This document shows positions 53,013 through 64,000 of a stretch of DNA of 64,000 nt, piece by piece. The notes under the pieces are model-generated. The model saw nothing but the letters and a program-made list of their open reading frames with translations. It had not been told where the DNA came from and searched no databases. Position 1 is the stretch's first letter; each line of letters opens with the position of its first letter. Where the stretch lies: NCBI GenBank assembly GCA_022813625.1, contig JAKLMB010000021.1:310001-374000 (forward strand), written 5' to 3'. A program made the translations under genes and the position numbers. The stretch comes from Aaosphaeria pasadenensis. Its lineage: Eukaryota > Ascomycota > Dothideomycetes > Pleosporales.

Positions 53013-56000
53013 TTTCGGAGATTGCAGTCATACGGGATTTGCACTGATGAGGAGCATTTTACGAATGGCAAGAAGGAGAGACAAGGTAATTACTACCGAG
53101 CGCAATACCGACTTCGTCTTCAGGTCGCGGTCCGGAACATGAGAGTTCGGTCCTTGCAAATCTGAACTGAGCCACCACTGTAATCGACAATTCTGGAGAT
53201 CGCCATGATTCTGTTAAGGAAATGCCGGGGGAAGGACTGGGTTTGGAAGATACAGAGGCTTTTGTACTATAATCAACAACACTCGAGACAAGCTTCCTTG
53301 CATGGAATAGGTAGCAATAAATATTTCACCCCTAGACAAACAAATGGTCCGGGTGGGCGTTTCAACTGAGGATAGACACTTACAAATACTTCTCTTTGTA
53401 TGTCATGGCATAACAGGACCGTTCTTAAGCAATTCAGAGACTACCTGGGCGTCAGGAGTGGCATGAAAGATACAGAAGTACTCTCGAGAGGCTTTAATCA
53501 TTATCTACGACCTTGGAAGGGCTATAAAAAATGGTGATATACTCTCATTTCTGACTTCGGGTCGTGCTTGTAGTGTCCCCTGCTTTGGAGGCTTCAATAA
53601 TACGCCATTGCCTACCGGCATAGCATACTTGTCACATGTGCATGTAACAAGAGATTATCAAATTACATAAGATATTCATGGTTGTCTTGAAGTTGTGCGT
53701 TGGACTGTGCTTGGGTAGGCGTACCGTTCGTTGTTGCCAAAACCCCTTCCGTGGGAATCCCCATATTAACTAATATCAGGACGTCCATAGAGACTGACAA
53801 TTCTACCTTCGAGTCGTGTCTAATACTACCACTTTGTGAGAACAGATCATTGAGATCTACCCACGGCATCAGAACTAATTAAATATCCCCTCTACCGGTC
53901 TCTCAAGTATTGAAATCATTTCAGTTAAGTCATCCAATTACAAATCAACCCGACCAACACAAAAAAACCCATCTTCTCTTGAAAGGTTTGCAGCCGTCCA
54001 TTAATAGATCAACAACCTGACACGGTAGTGAGATGGAATACACCTTCAACGTACTCAAGCTCCAAATACACACACTTACCTTATCGACACCAACACTGGC
54101 ACTGACACTGACACTACAACAACGCTAGAATGAATGGTAAAGAGTATGAACGACACTACCCGCCCCCCTCTACCGAAACATCCCCGAACATCCAGACAAC
54201 TTCAGGCTTGAGACCTTTACTTCCCTCTCGCGAAGTACCTCGGCCCCTTTTCTCCCTTCCGAATCCACTCATTCGAAGAACTGAAGACGAGTTTGCCTGA
54301 CGTGCCATTCTACTCTTCCAGTATGACTCGGATATACGGGACTCTCTAGCATGCACCTGAATCGTATCCCTTCGCTTATGACGCGTACAGCTCTGTTGTA
54401 GAAGTCGATGTCGTTTTCTTTGTGAAGTATTTTCTCAACCTAATCCCGTGCTGTGTCCCGAAGAACGAACGAATGAACAAACGATGCAGTAATTCATTAC
54501 AACCCTGTAGAAGCAGGATGAGAAAGAAGCTTCGAAACAATGAGGACCAACCATCAGGATTCTAAAGTTGTAAATAAGTATAATATGTGAAGAACGTAGC
54601 TGTAATAATGTAAGATCTACAGGAGAAGTGAAGAGAAAATTCATTTGTAGCAAGAGCTATTCGAAAACACTCATCAAATCCACCCGAATCTGACTAGTTC
54701 CGTAATGTAATTCCTAATGGAACTGACGGGCAGTTTGGGGACGATGAATCCTCTACCTTGTTCAGAAACAGCCAACTGAGTTGAGTAAACTTTTGTGAAG
54801 TTGAAGAACAACAGCCAGGCCAGTTTGATAAGAAGGGATCCAACTCAGGAACAGTGACACATACGGACACACCCGAAGTCTCTTCCTCTCAGCCATTCTT
54901 CCATTCTGCGTTCACATCGCGAAAAGCATGCCATCATATACTCCTCTCAATCCCCATCCTCATCTCTACCGTCGCCATTTCTCCATCAAATTTTTCCGCA
55001 GATCACAATCTACTTGCACTTGCATTACATACACAGGACTCTTCACAAGAAGACGGCCAGTATCTACACACCTATGCACATCAGACCTACCTCGTACCGC
55101 CTCCACATATTCTTGAGCCTCAAGCAGCCGCACACACACGAGAACGGCCAGGCACCGCGGACACCGCAAACCCACACCGCCACCTCCACCTCCACCTAAA
55201 AAACCTCCTACACTCTTTTGCAAACGTAGCGAAGCGGCAGCACACGCAATCCCATATGCAGTTCAAATAAAGTACAACTAGTTACATTACGAGCTCGTTA
55301 CCCGCAAGAATACGAGCTCGTAATCTGCAAGTGGCCAAGCGGGTCCAGAAGTTCGACTTCCCAGCATGACTCGCGCATCTTTTCTTGGCGAGGTTTGTGA
55401 CGGGACGGGATTAGGATTCCCGTAGTACGACTAGATAACGGGGGGTAATTCCGTGGGGGGAGGAAACGTGAATGTGCAGGGTGGATTTGAAGGGAGGAGT
55501 TCTAGAAGAGTTTTTTTTTCTTTCATAGGGGGAGGGGGATGGGTTAAGGGGCGGGAGCAGGGGGGTGCCGGGAGAATATAATATATATTATCGTGTATGT
55601 ACGGAATGGGAAGAGTGTGCAGGAGGAGGAAGAGTAGAAGGATCAGGGTCGAACATGGGATGGCAAATTATCGTGGCAAGCGGGGACGTGAAGTGAATGC
55701 TTGCTTTACAATGCATTTGTACGGGTGTACCTGCATACGCGATGTAGGCGCGGGCGTGGGCGTGGGCGCAGGGAGGTAAGTTGAGTATTGGACGTACATA
55801 GTTCGGTGTGCGTTGACAGTTGCGGACAATGAGGAAACGACGATACGGAGCGCAGATAATTCTTTCGTGACGACATACCCATTTACATACCTACCTACCT
55901 GTAAATACTGCATGAAGCAGGGGGCGGCGAGAAGGGGCGTATCCTCGCGGGCGGGCGCTTAGAAGCATCCACGCATACAAACCGAAATGGGCAATGCAGG

Positions 56001-59000
56001 TAGAAAGCAGACAAAGTCCGCAGGCGTGGGTATTGGCACATTTGGCATTTGGTGTTGGATGCTTGAAGTTACTTGTATTTTCGGGTATCGTGAGGGGAGG
56101 AAGGATTATTGGCATTGCGGCCAATGCGCGTGAATAATCAGGGACAATAGAAGAAAAGCTTAGGGAGGATGTGAATCCTGGGATTGCACGAGGGATTATC
56201 CACAGAAGGTTATTGGCGCATCATCGTTGTGTCGCGTGGGAAAGAGAAAGGGAGGACTGCTGGAGATGCGGGATTCTGAAGTGTCTGCAGTTTGCAGTGC
56301 CGCACCAGCGATAGAGGGCGCAGAACCCGTAGCGGCACATTACCATACTACATACCAATGTACTGATGGTAAATAGTGGTGGCAAGGCTGATGGTAAAAA
56401 TAGCCAATGACGCCCTGAAACCTAACAATATTGTCTGTCTGTATCAGACTCGGAATCTGTTGTTTAGATGCAGTTACTCATGGCTGTCTCTGAATGGATT
56501 GTCTCTTCTAAGAAGGGCGATGCGCAAGGGCGAGGGGCAATTACGATACTAAATAATCAATGAAGAGAAGATTGGGGAATCTACCTAAGAATAAGCAGCT
56601 GGGCTGGTGACATCGGTTCTCTTCTTCTTTCAGCCGTATTCGTAGCTAGGGGAGGCAACATCGCATGCGCTCGCTACATTGGTGCTGCTGTGCTTACTGG
56701 TGGCGTTCCATCATCATCTTCATCATCATCATCATCCTTACCTTGAACAAACGAAAAGAAAGGGAGAATGACGATCGCCTCGTATTGTATGATGAAGCTC
56801 ATCAACTGTGAGAAAATAATTGCAATTACTCCGTACACATTCACGGTTTCAATTGCCCCGAGGCGCATATATTACCTATAACAGCAAGTATCTTTTTACT
56901 CATCATCTTATTGTATTTTCTGCTCCCGTCCTGTCAGAAATTAGACTCCCGTCTGCGGCGGTTGTTCTGCTATGCTATGTTCTGGATCGGTCCGATTTAC
57001 CCAAGGATCTTCTCGAAGCACGAGCCCTGGCATCTTGGCTTCCAAAATCCTACCGCGACTTTCGTTTGCTGTCTTTTGAGTGATTAATTACGATTGTCAA
57101 CTGTGTGGTTACTTGTAGTTAGTTTCTGTCTACTTGTCTATGTCCCCTAAGGCGGGAGGCCAGCCAACCAAACCACCTAACCGCCCAACTACCTGAACCG
57201 ATGGAGCAATGAAACTCATCGCCTGAAGCTCACCGATGTAAAGCCGCAATATTAGACACGCTTGACGCTGGAAGGCCTCAACTTGCCATTCGACATTCGA
57301 CGGCCGACGGCGCAGCAAGCTGCAAGCTGGCAGTTCGTTTTTTGTGTTTCATCACGGTTTGCCGCCGAGGTGGAATCGTAGAGAGACACGCGGGCGGAGT
57401 TCACCAAACGGCGAAGGATCGTCGGAGACTAGTATTTGGTTGCAAAACGTGAGGCCTGGCGTGTGGTCGCATATTTGGACTTTCGCATAGCATGATTTAG
57501 GTAGAAGATCGATGGGATGATAAGGCATACTGTGGACTATGTGGGTAGTATGTTCAGTTACTCCGTCAGGAACTAGTTATGACAACTATGGAGATTTGTA
57601 GGTCAAATTGTCATTGTGCAAGGCCAGCGATGGCATCGTGGGTATCGCCCGTTCGGGGGTATTGTGCGCGAGCCAGGCAGCGGAGCGGCTGGGGATCTGA
57701 AAGCCAAGCATTGGAATTCTTGACGCCGAGGAAAATAGGCTTAGGCCCTTACTGTAATTTTGCTTGTGAGTTGTGAGTGGAAGAAATAGCTACATTACAG
57801 TAAAAGGACGAGTAATGGAACTGATAACAGTGACTTGGCTAGGGTCCGGGGTCGACTGGGACTGCCTGATCCAGTTAACGCCCCATCGCATGCCAATTCC
57901 ACATATCGCATCGCATTGCAAGATCCAGGCGACTCTTGAAAGAGTAGGTACTCGTAGGCATTCAGTTACACGAGTGAGTAATTGCCAATGTGAAAGGTGT
58001 TATTTTCCGAAGATTCAGTTATTCTTGCAACAGAGTTAGCCGATCATGTCCACTAGTTACCTAGAGACGGACAAGCGACAGACAGACTCACTAGAGACTT
58101 GAGACAGCAGGCCAGAAACAAGAAACGCCATCAAGGGTCTGTGTGACAGGAACGGGAATCGATTCGATTCGTACAAGTGCGGCGTAGACTGAGGGAGTTA
58201 GGATCGAGTGGGCAGGAGTCGCAATTAGGCTCCTTGGTAGTATGAGGCTACGGACCGTTGGGTGGAGATTGCGCACTGCTCAGATGGCTTCGGCTGGTGT
58301 CAGCCTCAAAGCCCAAAATCGCTCGGACCTGACCCTGTATGGTACTTGTACACATTGGTAATTTGCACTCTGTATTGCGAAAGGGAGGGTTTTGGATACT
58401 TCGTATTCACCATGATAACTTAGATTGGCTAGATGATCGTGGAACAGAGATATGGATGGAGTAAAGGGGGAGAGATGTTCGAATTGGGCGATGCATGTTT
58501 TAAGAAGATCATGCTATATAACAGAACATACTCCGTACATAGGAAGAGTCAATAAGATGAGGATGGCGATGATGCATGTGGGTTGTAGGATTGCGAATCT
58601 AGACAAACAACAGTCCATAACAACCAACATTGCTTCTTCATGATTGGTCGATGATAGAGATGCTGACATGGTAGCGGAAAAGTGGACGAACAAAAGCTTG
58701 TCTGTCAATCTCAAATCTCACTTCGGTTCGCATCCATCCCCGCCAGGATCAGTTAGTAGAGAGACAAGGTATGCAGTACCTCCTCCGTAGTTATTGTGAT
58801 TATTATTGCTTGTTCGCTATGCTTAGCTGCCCTGTGTTACGAGGCCATTCCATAGCTATGGGTGCACCCCGGTCCATGTCCTGTGTCTTCGTATTAGCTT
58901 GTTCCAGGCTAAAATGGAAACAAGATTTGACATTTCGTCTTCACCTTGTCCAATGCTGTTGATTTACCCAAGGAACTAAAGAACTGAAACTGGAAGTTCA

Positions 59001-60300
59001 AGTGGGAACTGTCCACATACGGGTCGGGTTTCTTATCAACAACACTAGTTAACTGTTAATTATTATCGTAGTGGATGAGGTGAATCAAGTGATGTGCAGC
59101 GAAATGTGCGAACGTGGAACCACCAAGCATTTTGTCCAATCTCTTTGGGCACCCACCGTCTTGGGAGGAGAATATACGAAAGGGAAAAGAATAAAGCTGA
59201 CAGAGATAAAAGAGATGACTGAACCTTTGAGTCCGGCCAGCAAGGTCTCCAATTCCCTTTCCCATGAGGCCCACGAGGCCATCACGCCGGGCCTTGAAGC
59301 AGTTGATGAAGATTGCGTGGACGGTGGACGTACGTACCTTGAGGCTAGTAGATGTGGATGAAGGATGCAGAATGTACGGAGTAGAAACGTAGACTACGGG
59401 ATCGTTATTGGCCATTATAGGCTGCTGCTGCCGGTGGGTGGCGGCTGGTTGCCTTCAGGGCTACACAGTATTGTACAGCCCCAGCCCGCTCGTCTTACCA
59501 CACCACCAAAAAACTATCACCACCATACCAATACCATTCAATACCATACCGTTCATCGACACCACCATTCAGCTTCTTCTCATGGTCATGAAGTAATCAA
59601 GCACTCTCACTCTCTTTACATCTCCCTTTCCCCACTATCCCATCAATACGCAAAAGGGTGACGCAAACCATTCTCGTTGACCAGGACATGGGTGGTTGTT
59701 AAACGTGCGTTCGGTCCCCCGTCCTCAAACCCCCACCGCACACAGCAACCGCATCTGGCCTTTCCCTCTAAATCCTCCGGACGGACACACAGACTCAAGT
59801 TAGGTGGTGGTAGTAGCTTTTAGGAAAGCTAATCTGTACGGCGTAGTAATAATGAAAGATAGCAGTTAAATAATACCCCAAAGACCTAGCCAACAAAAGA
59901 GCTCATAAGCACAGCACAGCAGACACATACGCGCACTGCATCCATAGTACATACAACCTGAGGTCACACTACTAACCTACTGGTAGAGTAGAGTAGACAT
60001 CCACACAACCACACATTACATACATATCATCCTGGCCGCCCCCCCCGTCCCCATTCATCTTTTCTTACATACCACTACACTCTTCTTTTAACTTCGTCTT
60101 TTCCTTCTTTTTTTTTGTCCTCATTTTCGCCCCGCCCGTTCACTCACTCACTCACTCACTCACTCGCTCACTGTTCACTGAACCTATACTCGACATTCGC
60201 TACTTCACCAAAGGCACACCACCTTCCATGCATCATCATCACCATCACTGACACCGCCCTAACTGACCAACACACGGGAGCCCTCCCGCTCCAAGTCGCC
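53013..60300. other. 7.3-kb gene-poor region
   Basis: No frame on either strand shows recognisable protein features. Longer frames such as 54854-55270 are Ser/His/Thr-rich and lack a proper start. Simple repeats occur, including a CAT/TCA run at about 56708-56738, GTGGGC-type repeats near 55750-55770, and poly-T at 55511-55519. The last 300 bp is a pyrimidine-rich leader of the next gene. It may hold unrecognised non-coding RNA or decayed repeats. I cannot identify any. Confidence 0.5.
60141..60172 (+). repeat. CACT tetranucleotide repeat
   Basis: About seven CACT units with one CGCT interruption in the 5' leader region of the glycosyltransferase gene. Confidence 0.9.
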
Positions 60301-61838
60301 ATGCCTACCACTAGGAGCGTCCGCGCCCTCTTCCAGGCACTCATACTACTGTCCGCCATTCTCCTTCTTCTGGTTGGCTTCGGTTACTATGAGCAAGGCT
60401 ACACCCTCCAGAAGTTTCAGCAGATAGCTGGTTCCGTCAGACTGCCTGGTGTTGGGTCACATCCAGCTGAGGTTGCTGCACCCAGTGCATCTGCCGAATC
60501 GGTCGCATCTATCGCTTCTACCGCTTCTGTCGCACCCACCACATCTGCCGTACCACAACCATCCACTCCAGCTAAACCCGCGGAAACACCCGTGGCAGGT
60601 AAGGCTACTCACTACAATCGCCATAGCTCCGTGACGCAGCTAACCGTTCTCTTATAGAAGCCGACAAGAATGAGAAGGTGGAAGAAGCCCCCCAGAAGTT
60701 GCCCGCGGGAGATCCCGTCCTTCTCGAACAGGCACAAACCTACGTCAAGTCAATCATGGACTTCAAGAGGAAGGGCCTCCAACGTCTCGAGTGTCCCGCT
60801 ATTGACGAGGGCCGCTTTGCGTACCTTCGCCCGCAAGCTGGTTCGCGACCCAAGTACTTCTTCGCGCTCGATCTCTATAAGATCAGAGAATTGCTGCCCA
60901 GCACCCTTGGAGCCATTGTGGAGACCATGAAGTTCCTCGGGCCAAAGAATTGCGTCTTGTCCATTGTCGAAGGGAGGTCAACCGATGGTACCTACGAGGT
61001 ACTGAAGGAGCTTGAAAAGGAAATCACGAAGCTGGGCAGTCGCTACTTCCTCCAGACCAGTGACATTAACCCCAAGGGCGAGAAGGTTGACCGGATCAAG
61101 GCCCTGGCCGAGCTTCGAAACATGGCCATGAAGGACCTGATCGATAATCCAGAGCACTATGCGGAGAACACCACCGTCATCTTCTCTAACGATGTCAGCC
61201 TTTGCCCAGAGGACGTCCTTGAGCTCCTCCACCAGCGTGTATACCAGGGCGCCGACCACGTGTGCGCCATGGACTGGAGAGCTACCGAAGACCCCACCTT
61301 CTACGACGTGTGGATCGCACGCGACATGTCCGGCGATACCTTCTTCAGAATCGAGGACAACGGAGCCTGGACACACGTCAACGCCCTATTCCCAGGCCAT
61401 CCCGCAACGCTCGTGCGCTACAACGAGAGGAAGCCGTTCCAGGTCTTCTCGTGCTGGAACGGCATCGTGGCTTTCACCGCCGAGCCCATCATGCAGAAGA
61501 CTATCAAGTTCAGAGGACACTACAAGGGCGAGGCTTTCCAGGGAGAGCCGAAGCTGTTCGACAAGGATCTCTGGTATTACGGGTACGGAAAGATCGCAGT
61601 CGTACCTTCTGTTAACGTAGCATACGACAACCCAGACAATGCCATTTACGTCAAGAAGACGAAAGGGTACGCATCGGAAAGTTTCAAGAACGAGACCCCA
61701 GATCACAAAATCGATTGGAATCCTGCTCCGCCGGCGCTGGTCAAGCACATGCCGACACACACCCGACAGAAGTTCATTCCTTGGGACGAAGGTCTGCCAG
61801 AGAAGACAGAGCTCAAGGTAGCCAAGTCAGGCTCATAA
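60301..61838 (+). CDS. GT69/CAP59-like glycosyltransferase (492 aa)
   Basis: Two exons: 60301-60598 and 60658-61838. It is a type II membrane protein. A short cytosolic tail leads into a membrane anchor (ALFQALILLSAILLLLVGFGYY), then an Ala/Ser/Thr/Pro-rich stem (about 55-98), then a lumenal catalytic domain. The domain matches the CAP59/alpha-1,3-mannosyltransferase family: YFFALDLYKIRELLPSTLGA, NCVLSIVEGRSTDGTYEVL, FSNDVSLCPEDVLELL, HVCAMDWRATEDPTFYDVW and FSCWNGIVAF. These enzymes work in the Golgi and add mannose in capsule or cell-wall glycans. The ascomycete role is less defined. The start follows a pyrimidine-rich leader with a CACT repeat. Confidence 0.9.
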
Positions 61839-62140
61839 AGTTGAGGCTGACACGGCCTTAAAGGGCCACTGGACTGGATGGAGGACTGCCTGATGGGTTT
61901 GGTCGTTTCGCATCAACCCCGGAAAATTGACTACCTGGAAATGGCAATCGCAGATCGATCCGGAAGCGAGGTCGCATCCCTCCTACGATTATTGTTGTAT
62001 CATCCCACACATACGAGCGACTGTCACGCCGCAGGACCGCCGAAGCTGAAGTGTTATTTTCTTATATTCAATGTCCTCGTCCAGGGTTCCTCAGACCTGG
62101 AGCCCTCATGGCAACAAGTTAATCTCTTGACATCGAGGAT

Positions 62141-62544
62141 GATATGGCGGACCAAATTTTCCATGCTCTTAATGTCGTACCGTCGGTGCAACACCCATCC
62201 CAAGAGGAGGTGTGCGATACCTGAAGATTTCCCCAATTCGACTCATACCTGCTGGGAATCAGCAGTATCACCAATCATGGATGCCAACAACGTCTCGCTG
62301 ACAGCAATATTGGCTCGCAGGCGAGATGCTCATTGCGCTTCCTCTTCACCATTTGAAGCTGGTGGCGTACTCCAACCATGTCAACCTAGACCTCGCACGG
62401 CTGGAGGAGGCCTATTCCAAGGACACAGCTCGTTTTGCACAGTCTCGCGACGGAAAGATGATCGCCCATGGACATGCGCAGTTGAAGTTGAGTAACCCTC
62501 GATGCGGTACCCGAATCAAGCACGACCTCGCTACCGGCGCTTAA
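62141..62544 (+). CDS. Possible small spliced gene, unrecognised
   Basis: An ATG at 62141 opens a frame beginning MADQIFHALNVVPSVQHPSQ, which ends soon at a stop. From 62326 a second frame reads MLIALPLHHLKLVAYSNHVN, continues through LDLARLEEAYSKDTARFAQS, and ends at 62542-62544. The codon pattern and balanced helix-like composition look more like protein than the surroundings, and a CGCAG acceptor precedes the second part. I could not find a GT donor that joins the two in phase, so the model is incomplete. No family is recognised. Confidence 0.25.
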
Positions 62545-63240
62545 AAACCCGGAAATATTGATCGCGCGACCGTTGCCATATCGAAAAGAAAGAACGATAC
62601 GAAAATACCTCTGCGCCGTACTGCCCATTCGACCAAGCCGTGCTTCCAACCCGTCGCAATACCTCTTTGTGGGTATGTGGCACGGTGGTGGTCCATTGCA
62701 TCATCTCCCCTAAACAAAACAAAAATTCCCCGGAGAATTCGTGGCAAAATCCTCCCTTCCCCCGACGTTTCACAATAAAGGGGGGTGTGGTAGCCTCGCA
62801 ATTAAACAAAACGGACAGGAAGAGTGCGCGCCTTGGGACGAAGGAAGGAGGCAAGCTTGGGCGTGCAGGCGAGTTGATCTGGTTGGCTGACCGACCAGTC
62901 TGGCTTATGTGTGGTCTTTTCCAGACCTACCTTACCGCGACGTTGAGCGGAACGCCTCAACAACAGGAGCAGCAGCGACAACATTTCCCATACACCAACG
63001 TCGCGGGTTTTCTCAGTCGGTGAGAGTGAGGAGGAAGCAAAAAATGGCGCCTTGTAAACGCAAACTGTAACAACATCCAAACATCCAACCAAACAATGTT
63101 TCTTTTTCCAGCAAGACATTTCCTACGAGAAGAAAAAAAAATAAACAGCAACAGGGGAGAAATTAGGCGCAAAGGAGCGAAATGATTCAATTGATTTGTT
63201 TCAAGTCTTGTCTACTTTATTTCCCGCGGGGAGTTTTGTT

Positions 63241-63306
63241 AAGGTGTATAGTATAGCATAGCGAGGCATAATATAGCATAGCATGGCATAGCATAGCGGA
63301 GCGTTG
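63241..63306. repeat. Degenerate GCATA/ATAGC tandem repeat
   Basis: Around ten imperfect pentamer units (TAGCATAGC, GGCATAATATAGC and similar) in non-coding DNA. Confidence 0.8.
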
Positions 63307-64000
63307 TATAGTTAAGCGGATATCGAAATTACATACTTCTACTTCACACGCACACTCTCTATCTTCATCCACGTTCTATATACCAAATCTTGCGATCTAC
63401 GAAACTCGTTCTACACTCCAGCTCACCCAACTCCTCTCCTTGCGAAACAGCAATGCCGATCGCATATATTGACAAATACGAACAGACATTTCAATAAAAG
63501 CAAGACCAAGCCCACCCACTCACTACACAACTACGCAAACCTTAACACCTCCCCGTCCACCCAAGGGAGTGGTTCACTTCGATTCATCTTATCGAGATCC
63601 CTGTAGGAAACTCTATCGGCTCTCTGATTCACGTATCCAGACACACAACAGTGGCGGTGGCGTTCAAGAAAGGGAGAACACCATGCGCACAAACGTGAAA
63701 CAAACACTACCTCTCCATCTACAACTCAAACGCCACTCACCCCTTGGGTCGGGGTAAGTGTATGGCATGGCTGTTGGTGTGTTGGGTTTGTAGTTGTGTA
63801 AGGTTGGTAACGGGGATGTCCGTACATTGACTCTGGCGTTTGGTTTGCATTGTCTAGATTGATGCTGGAGATTGGTAAGGGCACATTTGGGTGTCTTCAA
63901 GGAGGGATCACTAGCTCTACATTTCCGCCCAGCATATTCAGGACACGGCTGAGCGTTCGCACATAAACTCCCCAGCGAACACGAAAAGTCATGTGCTGCA

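Larger units (their letters stand above)
61839..64000. other. Terminal intergenic region
   Basis: 3' region of the glycosyltransferase gene, then a possible small gene (62141-62544, listed separately). The rest holds an ATAGC-type repeat at 63241-63306 and pyrimidine-rich sequence from 63340. The right end could be the promoter of a gene outside the window. Confidence 0.45.

Noticed and set aside
54854..55270. 138-codon plus-strand frame in the gene-poor region
   Set aside because: No ATG at its start, and a His/Thr/Gln-rich product without domains. Composition alone explains the open frame.
61878..62495. 205-codon plus-strand frame after the glycosyltransferase
   Set aside because: No signal, domain or family pattern. 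It overlaps a better-looking but still uncertain frame from 62326, so it is not reported as a gene.

Overview
The window is nuclear DNA of a filamentous ascomycete (Pezizomycotina; a Dothideomycete is plausible but not proven). The signs are short spliceosomal introns (mostly 47-75 bp, GT..AG, with CTAAC/CTGAC-like branch sites), genes on both strands with separate promoters, CT-rich tracts before start codons, four Zn2Cys6 regulators and typical fungal housekeeping proteins. Gene models below were spliced by hand from reading-frame continuity. Every listed spliced model keeps phase across all junctions. No rRNA, tRNA, CRISPR array or intact transposon was recognised.

Layout. 1.5-12 kb: an alpha/beta hydrolase, a Spp1-type PHD protein of the Set1/COMPASS complex, Smc5/6 subunit Nse3, an AIM18-type mitochondrial chalcone-isomerase-fold protein, and a second alpha/beta hydrolase with unusually long introns. 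13.8-19.2 kb: a large Zn2Cys6 regulator and a GST-fold protein. 19.8-30.4 kb: a compact accessory block with a Zn2Cys6 regulator, D-2-hydroxyacid dehydrogenase, HpcH/HpaI aldolase, second Zn2Cys6 regulator, Dal5-like MFS transporter and class II aldolase. 30.8-43.7 kb: mostly housekeeping, with Rlp24, Pam18, an m-AAA protease subunit, a small secreted protein, a membrane-anchored LysM protein, Qcr8, an ankyrin relic and a vacuolar Ca2+/H+ exchanger. 44.6-53 kb: an amidohydrolase facing a Zn2Cys6 regulator, a CE4 chitin deacetylase, a repeat-bearing region and an F-box-like protein. 53-60.3 kb is almost gene-free. A GT69/CAP59-like glycosyltransferase follows, and the window ends in non-coding DNA.

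The most interesting part is the 19.85-30.36 kb block. Two pairs of its genes are divergent. The three promoter regions serving the dehydrogenase, aldolase, transporter, second regulator and class II aldolase contain four CGG-N4-CCG palindromes, the type of site bound by Zn2Cys6 dimers. Two of these share an identical 13-mer, GGACGGTTGGCCG. The natural reading is a self-regulated catabolic cluster: an organic or sugar acid is imported, modified by the dehydrogenase and/or class II aldolase, and cleaved by the HpcH/HpaI aldolase, probably to pyruvate or a related 2-oxoacid plus an aldehyde. The substrate cannot be read from the sequence. A second striking feature is a tandem array of 33-nt exon-like blocks separated by about 70-nt intron-like blocks (51518-51818), just upstream of the F-box-like gene.
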